From Carya illinoinensis (taxonomy: Eukaryota; Streptophyta; Magnoliopsida; Fagales; Juglandaceae), in contig NC_056757.1 in NCBI RefSeq assembly GCF_018687715.1, forward strand, positions 29,431,501 through 29,495,500: a stretch of 64,000 bases of DNA, written 5' to 3'. Numbering within the stretch: the stretch's first letter is position 1; every line of letters starts with the position of its first letter. Shown piece by piece: positions 37,308 through 48,663 of the stretch. The notes under the pieces were generated by a model. It ran no database searches and was not told where the DNA came from. It worked only from the letters and a program-made list of their open reading frames with translations. A program made the translations under genes and the position numbers.

Positions 37308-38589
37308 GGCCAATCTTTTTTCTTTTACAAATCCCTCCTCCAGAGGGGAAAAAACATATTCTCAGCCATAGCGCGACAGTCCATCAGATAATCTGACACT
37401 TAGCTAATCCTCCACCGTTCACGTGTCACCCATCGAATCCACTTTCAGCTAGTAGCCGTTAAAAAGGGACAACCGTATTCCAAAACAACTCTCTCTGTAG
37501 GAAGGGAAGGGAAGGGAATATAAGGTTTTTTTTTTTTTTTTTCTCAGGGCATTATTATTATTTATTGATTTGTATTTTTTTTTTCCACTGCATTAATTAT
37601 TTAATGCCTCGGAAACTCTTCCCTAGATTCCGCTTATGAGTGAAGGTAAAATTGCGGGTTGCACACTTCCACTTGCACCCCACCATGCATTAGTCGGATT
37701 TGCGACTGAGAAAGTTCACCAATACATATTTATTTACCCCTAAAGAAAAGGATCATCAATTCCCATGCAAATAGTTATTCTATTGCTTATGTCTTTTTTT
37801 AAAGATGCTGGCTGGTTCGAGTTTAACCACGTAACTTTTTGTTAGTAGTTTAGTATTATAATATCTGATGGATCTGGACTTCATCTCAATCTCTGCAACT
37901 CTCAAAATTCCATGTTTTTAAGGTACTATTCTCTGCAGATTTACGTTCCCTTCTGCAAAACCCATCTGGCAATTGTCCCGTTGAGCTGTTGCATTATGAG
38001 GCCTTAATGCTTTTCCTACTCTTAAGTTCAACAACCCAAAACCATATTATATGGATAGATTTCAGATGGGTCCTTGCTACAGTGAAGGAAGTTACGGATA
38101 TGTTGGGAGTTCCTGCAGGGTATAATGGTTTTTGTTTGATGCTATCCACTGGCCATTGTGTTTTAATTGTTAGCAAATTTACCCCATGTTTCCCGTCGGG
38201 TGGGTTGGAAAAAAAAAAAATTACTTTAGGCATCTCGTGTATTCATTCATAGGCGATAGAAATTCTACTTCATTTTTGTGGTTAGCTGACCAGGCCAGCC
38301 ATATCTTCTCAGTTTCTTACATTTGTAGAAGCTAGAGTTTGAGGGAGTTAATCCAAGACTTATTTCAGATGCCCAGGTTTTCGTACAACATTAGAGATCA
38401 AAGGAGGTTGAACACTACGATTTAAAAATCGGACCTGAATCATTTTGATTTGCCTCTAGCATCTGTTCTGCTCAATTGCAGGTTGCAAGGCTTTTAACTT
38501 CCATTCACAATGACTTGAATGGAGTTTGGTCTGATTTGTGGTCATCTTTAACTGATCTTGTGGGGGAGACATCTTTGTTGAGTTTGAAA
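37308..38589. other. upstream region and probable 5' UTR of the remorin gene
   Basis: An exon-like segment begins after TCTGCAG at about 37940, and another after TTGCAG at about 38481, running without stop into the remorin frame. The latter could be leader or could extend the protein by 38 codons if an upstream exon supplies a start. No separate gene recognised. Confidence 0.4.
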
Positions 38590-40479
38590 ATGAGATCTGT
38601 AGAGGATAAGGGGTGTTACAACCATGGGTCAACGGCTGAGATTTCAACTAGCAGTGCCACTAGTTTTGAGTTTCACAAAGGTAATGGAGCTAATACCCGC
38701 AATCATAGGACCGCCTTGGGTAAACCGACACCCTCAAAATGGGACGATGCACAAAAATGGCTGGTTGGATTGTCAAGAGTGGGAGAAAAAAGCCAGTCGA
38801 AAACCAAGCCACGGAATTCAAATGCCGATGACCTGAGACTAATAGCTCCTGTTCCACAAAAGGAGCAGGATTACTCCAGCGGTGAGGAGGACGAAGGTGA
38901 AGAAGATCAAAATGGATGTGCTGTTTCTGCAATGACAGATCAATATGGAGTGGAAACAAAGAAGGTGGACGAGTCAGTTTGGCGTAGCGGTAAGCCTTCA
39001 GAGAGTTCAACACCGGCTGTGCGATCAATATGTGTGAGGGACATGGGAACTGAGATGACCCCAGCTGTAAGCCTTGAGCCTTCAAGAACAGCCACCCCGA
39101 TTAGAGCCACAACTCCTGCAACAAGGAGCCCTGTAGCTTCGGGATCCTCCACCCCAGTCAGGTGTCAAAATGGAAAGCAAAACGAGGGGTATCAGACTGA
39201 TGGCAGAGGAGAAACCATTCCTATTGGCAGGGGGAGTGGCGCGAGCAGACAGTGCGGAGGGGACTCAAATGATTGCAAGAGGCCTGAGAACAAGAATTCA
39301 GATCAAGGTAGAGCGACGAGTCCTTTAGAAAGCAGAGCAATGGCTTGGGATGAGGCAGAACGTGCCAAATACATGGCAAGGTAACCATAGAATGCTCTTT
39401 CCTAGCATGTAATCAAACGTAGTACAATATAGTAAGTTCCCCACATTTTCATAGGTCACCAAAGGCCTCAGAGAATGTATTATCAAGTATGATTTTATCT
39501 GCTGTGAATCTGCAGGTATAAGCGTGAAGAGGTGAAGATACAAGCCTGGGAAAATCATGAGAAGAGGAAGGCTGAGATGGCAATGAGGAAAATGGAGGTA
39601 CTTCTTTTTTATTCAGGATTTCATACTTTCCGAAATATATAATTGCCGTATCTTGGAGATCTTGCACCAAAATCCTTGCTTAGCCACTAACTTGCCAGTA
39701 ACACAACCTTCGGTCCTTCCCCCAAACCCTCCATCTCCGCAATGCAGGAAAAGTGTTTTAATTTGTACACAAACAAACGTGTATTTTTTTTGTTTACTAG
39801 GAAAATGATATTGATCTAATCTAACAACATGCAATCCTCATCTAAATTTGTTCTTCATCAGAAGAAAAAAAGAACTGGAAAACCATGTATCTTCATTTAT
39901 ATTCATGGTCTCGGTTAGCCAAGCCATGAAAAGATTAGAAAAGAAGAAAAATTAAGAATGGCGTGGACATGACAAGGAAATGTGAATTGCTTTGAAACTT
40001 AAAAGCTAGAAGCGTATGAGTCAATTTATTCCTGGGAATGCAGATCAATAAGTTTGCTGCAAACGTCTCTCTCATATCATGCTTCATGAAAATTGCAACA
40101 TCCATTGCTTAGGGTGCCTCGGTAACCATATGGAAGAATTAAGACTTGCAAATATATAGCTGTAACAGTTCACCATATGGTCTGCTCAAAATACCACCAT
40201 GGGGATTTACCATTTAATTTTACTATGATATGAAATTAGCTTTTCTTACCACTAATATTCTATTACTAGGTGAAAGCTGAGAGATTGAAAGCAAGGGCAC
40301 AAGAGAGATTGACAAACAAACTTGCTGCAACTAGAAGAATAGCTGAAGAAAAGCGCGCAAATGCGGAGGCCGAACTGAATGAGAAAGCAGCAAAGACTTC
40401 TGAGACAGCAGATTATATAAGAAGGACGGGTCACTTGCCCTATACATTCTCATTCAAGTTGCCTTCTCTTTGCTGGTAG
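38590..40479 (+). CDS. remorin family protein
   Basis: Plant-specific plasma-membrane nanodomain scaffold protein. Three exons: 38590-39380, 39516-39597, 40270-40479, total 1083 nt, 360 aa. The start MRSVEDKGCY is chosen because homologs begin this way; an in-frame ATG at 38476 would add 38 residues. The N-terminal two thirds is disordered and Ser/Thr-rich, with conserved blocks GKPTPSKWDDAQKWLVGLSR, RLIAPVPQKEQDYSSGEEDE and SICVRDMGTEMTP. The remorin C-domain starts near residue 250 (MAWDEAERAKYMARYKREE) and forms a coiled coil (KIQAWENHEKRKAE ... RIAEEKRANAEAELNEKA). It ends TGHLPYTFSFKLPSLCW, with a C-terminal cysteine near the end suited to lipid anchoring. Probably a group 5/6-type long remorin like At1g67590 (from memory). 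Confidence 0.93.
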
Positions 40480-42193
40480 CAACTCTTCATTACATTTACA
40501 TGTAACTTTTGCCAGTTATTTGAATTATATGTAAACATGTTGATTCATTGCGGAGCTTTTGCATATGCTACTTATGTTCCAAAAAAATGCTTTCACATGT
40601 GGTTCCTTAAATAAATTTTGGACACCCTTTTCTGGGGAAGTCTTCTTTCTTCTTTTGCCTTGTACATTGAGAGGGGAAAGCACAAGACCATTCAAAGTCG
40701 TATATTGGCCATTTGCTGTTATTCCGAGTAATGTGCTGCATGAGTTAAAAATATTCTGCCTTTTCTTCCTTTTTGAGAAAGAACATTGATTTTCAGTCAA
40801 TCCCCATTAGAATACAAACAACATGCACATCCAGAGCAAAGTTTTCAATCATAAATACACTGAAGTGGCTGTATATATCTTCATAGCCTGAGCCTAATCT
40901 TTTTGGATTAAAGCTCAGTTGACTTAATGGTTTGAGGCTCCAAAATGGTAGCAAGTGGCAGCAATGCCTTGCTCGGTTAAGCAAATCCCGACATTAGAGT
41001 AGTGTGACTGCTGATCAAGTAGGGAGAACCTTTATAAGCCGGACTGGAAGATAGGGTGGGTCAAAGACTCAAAGAGGCGGGGAGTGGTGTAGAGATGCTG
41101 AGGAATGCTCGTAATGTGTATGTCTTCTATCATATCTTGGGAAGCAGCCCAACTGTCGAGGTTGTAGGTAGGGTAATGCTACTTATCAATCTAATTTTCA
41201 TCGTCCTTTCATCATCTCATGATGTGGTATTTAATGTTTGGAGACTATTTATTATATTTCATTTGGAAACCAATCATCTAATGTCATATCATGCATGTAA
41301 TGATGAGAGAATATTGAGAAAATGAATGATGAATAGAATTTTACTATTTTGTATTACTATTCACTATTATTTAATACTTTTTTATTACTTTTTTACTATT
41401 ATTCACAGAGTATCTGCTGAGATCACCTTACTATTCAAACACAACGTAAACATGAACATCTATGCAACTTTTTGAAAAAAAAAAAAAAAAAAAGAGTCGA
41501 CCACACCATAACAGGTTTTCCAGGACAACAATGTGCAAGTCAAACACACCCTGGAAATCCAACCCATTAACTGGCCAGAATACAAAATGAATGACACCAA
41601 CCACCTATACTAAGATACAATTAATCCTGATGGTATGCCTCTTGGGCGTGTATAATCCATAAAGCTTGTTCGTGACGTCAATACTTCGTTTCATGTTTGT
41701 TAGCATTAAAATTTTCGCTTTTACATTCGGCAACCAACACAGAAAAAATTGGGAAATACATGATTGTGCTGAAGACTGAAACAACATTATTGGGTCCCTC
41801 GTTTAAACAACATCCAGACACTGACAAAAAGAGGATAAGAAAATTTAGTGGAAAATATATTTTGTGCTTAATATGGCCGCGGGCCTCGCCTGTCTGCCTC
41901 AAGCCTTTACTACAAACTCTAGAAAAATGGTTTAGCTTTATAAATCTCAAACTTGTTATTTGGATTATCTACATATCCCTACCTCTTGCCGCAACAGCAC
42001 AGTCAAGCCATTTCCTGCCGAGTTCAACCACACTCGAGCATTTGGGTTAGTCCCTCAGCACGGTAGAGCATATCTCTTTTCAAGTTATTAAAGTTGAGCT
42101 CCGCGCTCACACCTGGATGGCAATACCGACACAACATTTTCTCCAACAAATGCTTAGTATTTACACTCATACCACAACCATTGCCAATAGGTT
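40480..42193. other. intergenic DNA with a probable MITE
   Basis: No gene recognised. 41180-41420 ('gtaatgctac' start, 'tattactattcactatta') looks like a decayed short element. 41470-41492 is a poly-A run. The stretch 41985-42130 has motifs ('gtcaagccatttcctgcc', 'gttgagctccg') that recur right of the Copia element at 47225-47330, so both flanks belong to one older repeat. Confidence 0.45.
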
Positions 42194-42198
42194 ACTTC

Positions 42199-42430
42199 TG
42201 TCATAAGTCATCGGATTGTAATATTTGAATTCATTCAAATATTTGTACAGGATGTAACAGCTCCTTAGTTTTCTCTAGTTTAAATTCAAAATATTTGCTC
42301 CTTAGACTTAGGAAGCAGTTTCAAACTGCTTTGTATTTTAGGATTTCAAAACAAAGGTTGTTATCCTGTATGTGTATTTAAATACTGCAAAAATGTATAT
42401 GAAAAGAAGAGTGAATTCCTTAATCTGATA
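42199..42430 (+). repeat. 5' LTR of young Copia element
   Basis: Starts TGTCATAAGTC and ends TTAATCTGATA. It should hold promoter and polyadenylation signals; a TATTTAAATA motif lies at about 42374-42384. Confidence 0.93.
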
Positions 42431-42502
42431 TGGTATCAGTAGTCTAAGCCGATCCGTTTCCTTCTCCCTTTTCTGATTTTTTTTTTCTGTTCTTTAGCAC
42501 TC

Positions 42503-45500
42503 ATGGCTACTGAGTCTGAATCTACCACCATTCTTAACACCAATGCACCCCTACAAACTCTCATCAGCATCAACGTTGCTGCTCAAGCCCCTCTCAAACT
42601 CACTTCTACCAATTATCTTTCCTGGAAACTGCAGTTCCAGACCCTCTTCATTGGCTATGACCTTCTTGGCTATATTGATGGCTCCAAACCATGTCCACCA
42701 GCCACCTTGTCCCAAACCACTCCCAATCCCAATTACATTCTCTGGATTCGACAGGATCAACTTATCCTCAATGCTATTATTGGCTCCATTTCACCTACCA
42801 TTATACCCTTTATAGCTCAAGCCACCACCTCCAGACATGCCTGGACAATTCTAGCCAACACCTATGCTAAACCCTCCCGTGGTCGCATCAAACAAATCAA
42901 AAACCAACTCAAAAACACCACCAAAGGCTCCCTTGGTGTCACTGAGTTTATGCAACACATCAAAACTCGAGCAGATGATCTTGCTCTTCTTGGAGCCTCC
43001 CTTGATGAAGAAGAAATCACAGATAAAATCCTTGATGGTCTCGGTGATGATTACAAAGAGTTGGTTCGTGCTGTCCAAGCAAGAGATACCTCCATCTCCT
43101 TTGAAGAACTTCATGAAAAACTCCTCAACTTTGAAGCCTCCCTTCAAAGCATTCAAACTGAACCACACCATTTTCCAGCTACTGCCAATCCCACATACAG
43201 AAACACCAACAAAAACTGGCGTACTTCTCAAACCCAAGGCAGCACCATTACAAATTGGCGCCCATCATTTCACTCAGCCAACCAACCACCTGCTGTACCC
43301 AATTCATCACACAGCTCTCGTCCTCCTCCTAGGCCATACCTTGGTCATTGCCAAATTTGCAGAATGCAGGGACACACTGCCAAACGATGTCCTTCATTTC
43401 GACTTGTTCCCATTCACAGCTCTTCCCAACCGTCCAGCTCTTCCCAACAATCCAGCTCTTCCCAACAAGGCACACCATGGCAACCACAAGCTCACCTTGC
43501 CACCCATCCTTCAACCACTCCATCTTGGCTCTTGGACAGTGGTGCATCACACCATGTCACCTCTGACCTAAGCAACCTCTCCCTGCATGCTCCATATATT
43601 GGCACCGATGACATCATGATTGGAGATGGCTCTAATCTTCCAATCACTCACACTGGTTCCACTTCTCTCAAAACTCATCTACATACCTTTACATTAAACA
43701 ATGTTCTTTGTGTTCCATCTATGAAAAAGAACCTCATCTCTATTTCACAATTTTGCACTTCTAACAATGTTTCCATAGAATTCTTACCATCCACTTTTCT
43801 TGTGAAGGAACTGCAGACCGGGGCAACACTACTGCAGGGACAAACTAAAGATGGTGTATATGAGTGGCCTACCTCCTCCCCTTTGATTACCTTCTCTGCA
43901 ATAAAGACCACGTCCTTCGATTGGCACCATCGCTTAGGACATCCTGCTTTTCCGATTCTCAAGCATATTGTATCTAGCAATCATCTCAGTTTATCTACCT
44001 CTTTATCTTCAGATTTCTCATGTAATGCTTGTCTTTGCAATAAAAGCCACAAATTATCATTCTCCAACTCAACAATTGTCTCTACTAAACCTCTTGAAAT
44101 AATATTTTCCGATGTCTGGACCTCTCCAATTTTCTCACAAAATGGCTTTAAATATTATGTCATCTTCGTTGATCATTTCACTAAATATGTCTGGTTTTAC
44201 CCACTCAAGAACAAGTCTGATGTCAAAACAGTTTTTATAAAATTCAAAGCCATTGTGGAAAAACATTTCAATTCCACCATCAAAACCATCTACTCTGACA
44301 ATGGTGGTGAGTACATCGCCCTAGCTGATTTTCTTTCCACCAATGGTATCTCTCATCTCACCACTCCCCCTCACACACCTGAACACAATGGTTACTCTGA
44401 AAGAAGGCACCTTCACATCGTCGAAACCGGCCTTGCCCTCCTCACACACGCTTCTTTACCCCTCTCCTACTGGACTTATGCCTTTGCCACAGCCGTCTAC
44501 CTCATAAATAGAATGCCCACTACCACTTTAAACCTCTCCTCACCCTATCAGAAAATCTTTCAGACAGCCCCAAACTACTCAAAATTAAGGGTCTTTGGTT
44601 GCTTATGCTACCCTTGGCTCCGACCTTACACCTCACACAAACTTGAATCACGGTCCAAGCCATGTGTTTTCCTTGGATACTCTCTCACTCAAAGTGCATA
44701 CTACTGCCTTGACCCTTCAACCTCAAAAATCTATGTCACACGACATGTCAAATTTGTTGAATCTCAGTTTCCCTACTCTTGCCTATCTGGTTCAGCATCT
44801 AGTCCTCCTCTCAACCCCATCAACACTTGGATTCCTGCACCAATTAAAGTTACCTCACCCTCATCCCAGCCGCCACTCAATATGTCCTCTGAAGTCATTG
44901 TTCCTCAGCAGCCTCTAAGTGCAGCTCCAGCAAACACTCACATGCAAGTGCCATCCTCCAATCTAACCCCACCACCATTATCACCTCCTAACCCACCCGA
45001 AACACATCCCATTCCCACTCACTCAATGACAACCCGAGCCAAGAACAACATTCATAAACCTATCACTAAACTGAACCTCCACACTCAACTCTCAAAATCT
45101 AATGACCTTGAACCAACCACCGTGACTAAAGCCCTTCTAGATCCCAAGTGGCGTAAAGCCATGTCTGATGAGTGTGATGCTTTAGTGAGAAATGGCACAT
45201 GGGAGCTTGTTCCACCTGATTCTACACAAAATATAGTTGGGTGCAAATGGATTTTTAGAATTAAACATAACTCTGATGGCTCTATTGACAGGTTTAAAGC
45301 ACGTTTGGTGGCAAAAGGATTTCATCAAAGACCAGGTATCGATTATTTAGACACTTTCAGCCCAGTTGTCAAACCAACTACAGTTCGTGTTGTCCTCAGC
45401 CTTGCTGTATCTCGGGGTTGGTCCTTACGCCAACTTGATGTCAACAACGCCTTTCTCCAAGGTCACCTCTCTGAGACTGTCCACATGCAACAACCACCAG

Positions 45501-46642
45501 GTTTTGTTGATCAAGATCATCCATCCTATGTTTGCAAACTTAGAAAGGCAATATATGGCCTCAAACAAGCACCAAGAGCATGGTATCATGAACTTCGCAC
45601 TTTTCTTCTTCACTCTGGCTTCAAAAACTCTCATGCAGATACCTCACTGTTTGTTCTCACTACTGCTGGACAGAAAATGTATATCCTTGTATATGTGGAT
45701 GACTTAATCATTACAGGTGACAACACTAAGATGATCGACTCTTTTGTTGATGTTCTTGCTCGTCGCTTTTCAATTAAGGATCTTGGTCAGTTATCATATT
45801 TCTTAGGTGTGGAAGTAGTCCCCAATCAGCAAGGTATTTTACTATCTCAAAGGCGTTACATTTTGGATATTCTAGCTCGAACTCAAATGACAGACGCCAA
45901 ACCTGTGCTCACTCCCATTCCAACCAGCCCACCTTTGCTAAAAACAGGATCTGCCTTGTCTGATCCCAATGAGTACAGAACAGTTGTTGGCAGCCTTCAG
46001 TATCTATTGATTACAAGACCTGACATTGCCTTTGCAGTTAACAAGCTATCTCAGTACATGCACACTCCAACAACAGACCATTGGAGCTTTGTTAAACGTC
46101 TCCTACGCTATCTGTGTGGCACTATAAATGAAGGCATCCAAATACATCATCAGTCCCCATTGAATCTACACGCCTATTCAGATGCAGATTGGGCAGGTAA
46201 CAAGGATGATTTTTCTTCTACCAGTGCCTATGTCATCTATCTTGGTCGCAATCCAGTCTCTTGGAGTTCTAAGAAGCAGAAAACCATTGCAAGGTCTTCC
46301 ACTGAAGCTGAATATAGGTCAGTAGCTAATGCAGCAGCTGAGCTCAACTGGCTTTGCTATCTCCTAACAGATCTGGGTGTTCAACTCCCTTGCTGTCCAG
46401 TCTTATATTGTGACAATGTTGGTGCTACCCAGCTATGCTCCAATCCCGTATTCCACTCTAGAATGAAACATGTTGCCATAGACTATCACTTCATTAGGGA
46501 CCAGGTACAAAATGGTGTCCTTCGAGTTGCTCATGTAGCCTCAGCAGATCAACTTGCAGATGCACTCACTAAGCCTCTTCACCGTGTTCGTTTTATTGAT
46601 CTTAAATCCAAGATTGGACTTCTATCTCGAGCTCCATCTTGA
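42503..46642 (+). CDS. Copia Gag-Pol polyprotein (1379 aa)
   Basis: Retrotransposon polyprotein in Copia order GAG-PR-INT-RT-RH, with no stop or shift. Gag spans residues about 30-220. The zinc knuckle CQICRMQGHTAKRC is at 283-296. The aspartic protease motif DSGASHH has Asp345. The integrase has an N-terminal zinc domain (HHRLGHP from 475, later CNACLCNKSH) and catalytic Asp537 and Asp599, with the Glu in TPEHNGYSERRH. Reverse transcriptase begins near NGTWELVPP, with the YVDD active site at 1064-1067. RNase H has Asp1227 in YSDADWAG, then STEAEYR and CDN. Before RT lies a Pro/Ser-rich linker of about 100 residues. It makes particle, integrase and RT functions for copying its own RNA into DNA. 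It ends seven bases before the 3' LTR. Confidence 0.96.
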   Translation: MATESESTTILNTNAPLQTLISINVAAQAPLKLTSTNYLSWKLQFQTLFIGYDLLGYIDGSKPCPPATLSQTTPNPNYILWIRQDQLILNAIIGSISPTIIPFIAQATTSRHAWTILANTYAKPSRGRIKQIKNQLKNTTKGSLGVTEFMQHIKTRADDLALLGASLDEEEITDKILDGLGDDYKELVRAVQARDTSISFEELHEKLLNFEASLQSIQTEPHHFPATANPTYRNTNKNWRTSQTQGSTITNWRPSFHSANQPPAVPNSSHSSRPPPRPYLGHCQICRMQGHTAKRCPSFRLVPIHSSSQPSSSSQQSSSSQQGTPWQPQAHLATHPSTTPSWLLDSGASHHVTSDLSNLSLHAPYIGTDDIMIGDGSNLPITHTGSTSLKTHLHTFTLNNVLCVPSMKKNLISISQFCTSNNVSIEFLPSTFLVKELQTGATLLQGQTKDGVYEWPTSSPLITFSAIKTTSFDWHHRLGHPAFPILKHIVSSNHLSLSTSLSSDFSCNACLCNKSHKLSFSNSTIVSTKPLEIIFSDVWTSPIFSQNGFKYYVIFVDHFTKYVWFYPLKNKSDVKTVFIKFKAIVEKHFNSTIKTIYSDNGGEYIALADFLSTNGISHLTTPPHTPEHNGYSERRHLHIVETGLALLTHASLPLSYWTYAFATAVYLINRMPTTTLNLSSPYQKIFQTAPNYSKLRVFGCLCYPWLRPYTSHKLESRSKPCVFLGYSLTQSAYYCLDPSTSKIYVTRHVKFVESQFPYSCLSGSASSPPLNPINTWIPAPIKVTSPSSQPPLNMSSEVIVPQQPLSAAPANTHMQVPSSNLTPPPLSPPNPPETHPIPTHSMTTRAKNNIHKPITKLNLHTQLSKSNDLEPTTVTKALLDPKWRKAMSDECDALVRNGTWELVPPDSTQNIVGCKWIFRIKHNSDGSIDRFKARLVAKGFHQRPGIDYLDTFSPVVKPTTVRVVLSLAVSRGWSLRQLDVNNAFLQGHLSETVHMQQPPGFVDQDHPSYVCKLRKAIYGLKQAPRAWYHELRTFLLHSGFKNSHADTSLFVLTTAGQKMYILVYVDDLIITGDNTKMIDSFVDVLARRFSIKDLGQLSYFLGVEVVPNQQGILLSQRRYILDILARTQMTDAKPVLTPIPTSPPLLKTGSALSDPNEYRTVVGSLQYLLITRPDIAFAVNKLSQYMHTPTTDHWSFVKRLLRYLCGTINEGIQIHHQSPLNLHAYSDADWAGNKDDFSSTSAYVIYLGRNPVSWSSKKQKTIARSSTEAEYRSVANAAAELNWLCYLLTDLGVQLPCCPVLYCDNVGATQLCSNPVFHSRMKHVAIDYHFIRDQVQNGVLRVAHVASADQLADALTKPLHRVRFIDLKSKIGLLSRAPS

Positions 46643-46649
46643 GGGGGCA

Positions 46650-46881
46650 TGTCATAAGTCATCGGATTGTAATATTTGAATTCATTCAAATATTTGTACA
46701 GGATGTAACAGCTCCTTAGTTTTCTCTAGTTTAAATTCAAAATATTTGCTCCTTAGACTTAGGAAGCAGTTTCAAACTGCTTTGTATTTTAGGATTTCAA
46801 AACAAAGGTTGTTATCCTGTATGTGTATTTAAATACTCCAAAAATGTATATGAAAAGAAGAGTGAATTCCTTAATCTGATA
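46650..46881 (+). repeat. 3' LTR of young Copia element
   Basis: 232 bp, aligning with the 5' LTR without gaps and with one substitution. Confidence 0.93.
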
Positions 46882-46886
46882 ACTTC

Positions 46887-47772
46887 TTGGAACAAGCCTC
46901 TGGGCACAAAACACCTCCTATGGGTTTCCTTTGGGAACAAGTCGACAGGCTCGACAATTGCCTGAGATGGATGAGGAGATCAATGGGCTTTTGACCACTT
47001 AACACAAGTTACTATCAATAAACTCTAACATCAATAATGAAATTGAAACATCAACAACAACTTGCATTAAGGGGCAAACAATACACCACTACCAACAATA
47101 GCAAAAACGATAAAAAAAAATACACACTATTTACTAACAACAAATAGTCACGTGCAGTCTTCTGAATGTTTGATTATTAAGCAGGCGTCCGCACTTAAAC
47201 TAAGCTTCACACTCGCACTTATCCCAATCAAGTCATCTCCTGCATAGTTATCCAAGTTGAACTCCGTGCTTGTCGCTAATGCGGTCGAGCCACCTCCTGC
47301 CTAGCTCTCCAAGCCGAGTTCCGCTAGCATTGTCGAGCCTAAGCTTCGCATACTTATATGATAGGACAAATTCTAACGTGTATGTTAGTTTGGATGGAAA
47401 ATTAACAATTTCAAAGTAGAGGTGGGCGGCAAGGCACCGCCACTCTCCACCTTTCTTCCACCACTTTTGCCACACCTGAGTAGCGTAGGCGACCCCGCCC
47501 ACCCCTTCCACACCCCACACCATGGACAACCCAATTATATATACACTTGATTAGACTTGATGCGATATGCTAGATTTGTAAAAATTTTATTAAAAAATAC
47601 ATTTGACCTATGCTCTCAAGTTTTATGATTATGAACTTATAAATGAATCCTATCTAGCACTTCAGAGTTAGATAAATGATTATGATTTTTTGTAGTGAAG
47701 AAGAAACTTTTAAGTGTGTTAAGAGAGTATTGGATTAAGATGATTTTTTTTCTTTTATAAAGATTGAAGGCC
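46887..47772. other. intergenic DNA with a degenerate repeated motif
   Basis: At 47227-47330 two approximate copies of a unit of about 53 bp occur ('caagtcatctcctgcatag...' and 'cgagccacctcctgcctag...'), each followed by a form of 'gagttccg'. A related copy lies left of the Copia element. No gene seen. Confidence 0.45.
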
Positions 47773-48060
47773 ACCTTTGATTTTACAGATGAGATGAGAT
47801 GAAAAATATGTGAATAGTAATGAGATAGTTTGTGAATAGTAATAAAATTATTTGAGTTAAGATATTTCATGAGATTTTGAAAAATAAAAGAGAAAAAATT
47901 GAATAAAAATATTATAATGTTAAAATATTATTTGAATATAATTTTTTAATATGATTTTTATTTTCGAATTTGAATAAGTTGAATTATTTTTTATATTTTA
48001 TTTAACAGTTTGAAAAACTTGTAATGATTAAATAAAAAAATAAAATTTGAAGTTAAAAAA
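47773..48060 (+). mobile_element. Tourist-like MITE family copy 5
   Basis: It starts 'gattttacagatgagatgag', has 'gtgaatagtaatgagatagt' and the AT-rich half. Same orientation as 13341. It lies about 600 bp upstream of the CDKG2 start and may sit in its promoter. Confidence 0.75.
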
Positions 48061-48184
48061 ATTTTATATTTAAATATTAAGATAATTAAATAATATGAAA
48101 TAAATTGAGACGAAAATTATGTGCGAAACCAAACGAAGCCAATGAAATCATAAAAATTTCTTGTAACAAACGTGGGTCGGGTAA

Positions 48185-48209
48185 TGGGCTGCCTAAACAT
48201 GGGGAGCCC
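48185..48209. promoter_or_regulatory. two site II elements upstream of CDKG2
   Basis: TGGGCT at 48185-48190 and AGCCCA (the same motif reversed) at 48204-48209. Site II motifs (TGGGCY) bind TCP factors and are common in cell-cycle and ribosomal-protein genes. CT-rich leader sequence follows at about 48325-48370. Confidence 0.5.
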
Positions 48210-48663
48210 AATGAGTTTTGGGTAAACCAGGAAGGACGGGGCCGCCAAGATGCTTCACCATTATATGAATATAATCCGAGAGCCACCCTTTCGCAAAACC
48301 GAAGGCAAATCACGCCTAGGCTGTCTCTCTCTCTCTAGGCAGTGCTCGCCGACTTCTCTCTCTCTCTCATCGGTAAGCCGTATCTACTATCTATCTCACG
48401 AAACCCTTATATCGCCGCAGGTGAGATCGAAGATGCTCCCTCAATTTTTCTAATTTCTAGTGTTTCCTTTCGTTTGGTGCTTCCATTTATGGGGTTTGAT
48501 TCGCTACCCTAAACAATTTTTTCAATCTCCAATAATCCGAGAGAAACTAGAGCTGAATAACACGACAATTAAGGTTCTCAAAGTAATTCTTTTTACTACT
48601 GTACTGTATCGTTTTAGACCAAGTTTTGTTTTTATATGAGTTTCTGTGTTGTATCGTTTGAAT

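Larger units (their letters stand above)
42199..46881 (+). mobile_element. intact, very young Copia LTR retrotransposon
   Basis: LTRs of 232 bp at 42199-42430 and 46650-46881 differ at one base by eye (G versus C, near 42398/46849). Target duplication ACTTC lies at 42194-42198 and 46882-46886. The primer site TGGTATCAGTAG (42431) matches the initiator-Met type, and a purine tract GAGGGGGCA precedes the 3' LTR. Total 4683 bp with one 1379-aa polyprotein. Short LTRs and total size fit the Ale/Retrofit lineage (inference). LTRs run TG...TA instead of TG...CA. All parts needed for transposition appear present. Confidence 0.96.

Noticed and set aside
38690..39085. Minus-strand 131-codon frame opposite remorin
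   Set aside because: Shadow of the remorin exon; no recognisable domain.
42851..43237. Minus-strand open frame of 128 codons inside the Copia gag region
   Set aside because: It is antisense to an intact polyprotein with clear motifs and has no family similarity of its own.
42864..43571. + strand 235-codon open frame overlapping Copia gag
   Set aside because: It is an out-of-phase shadow; its composition mirrors the real frame and shows no motif.
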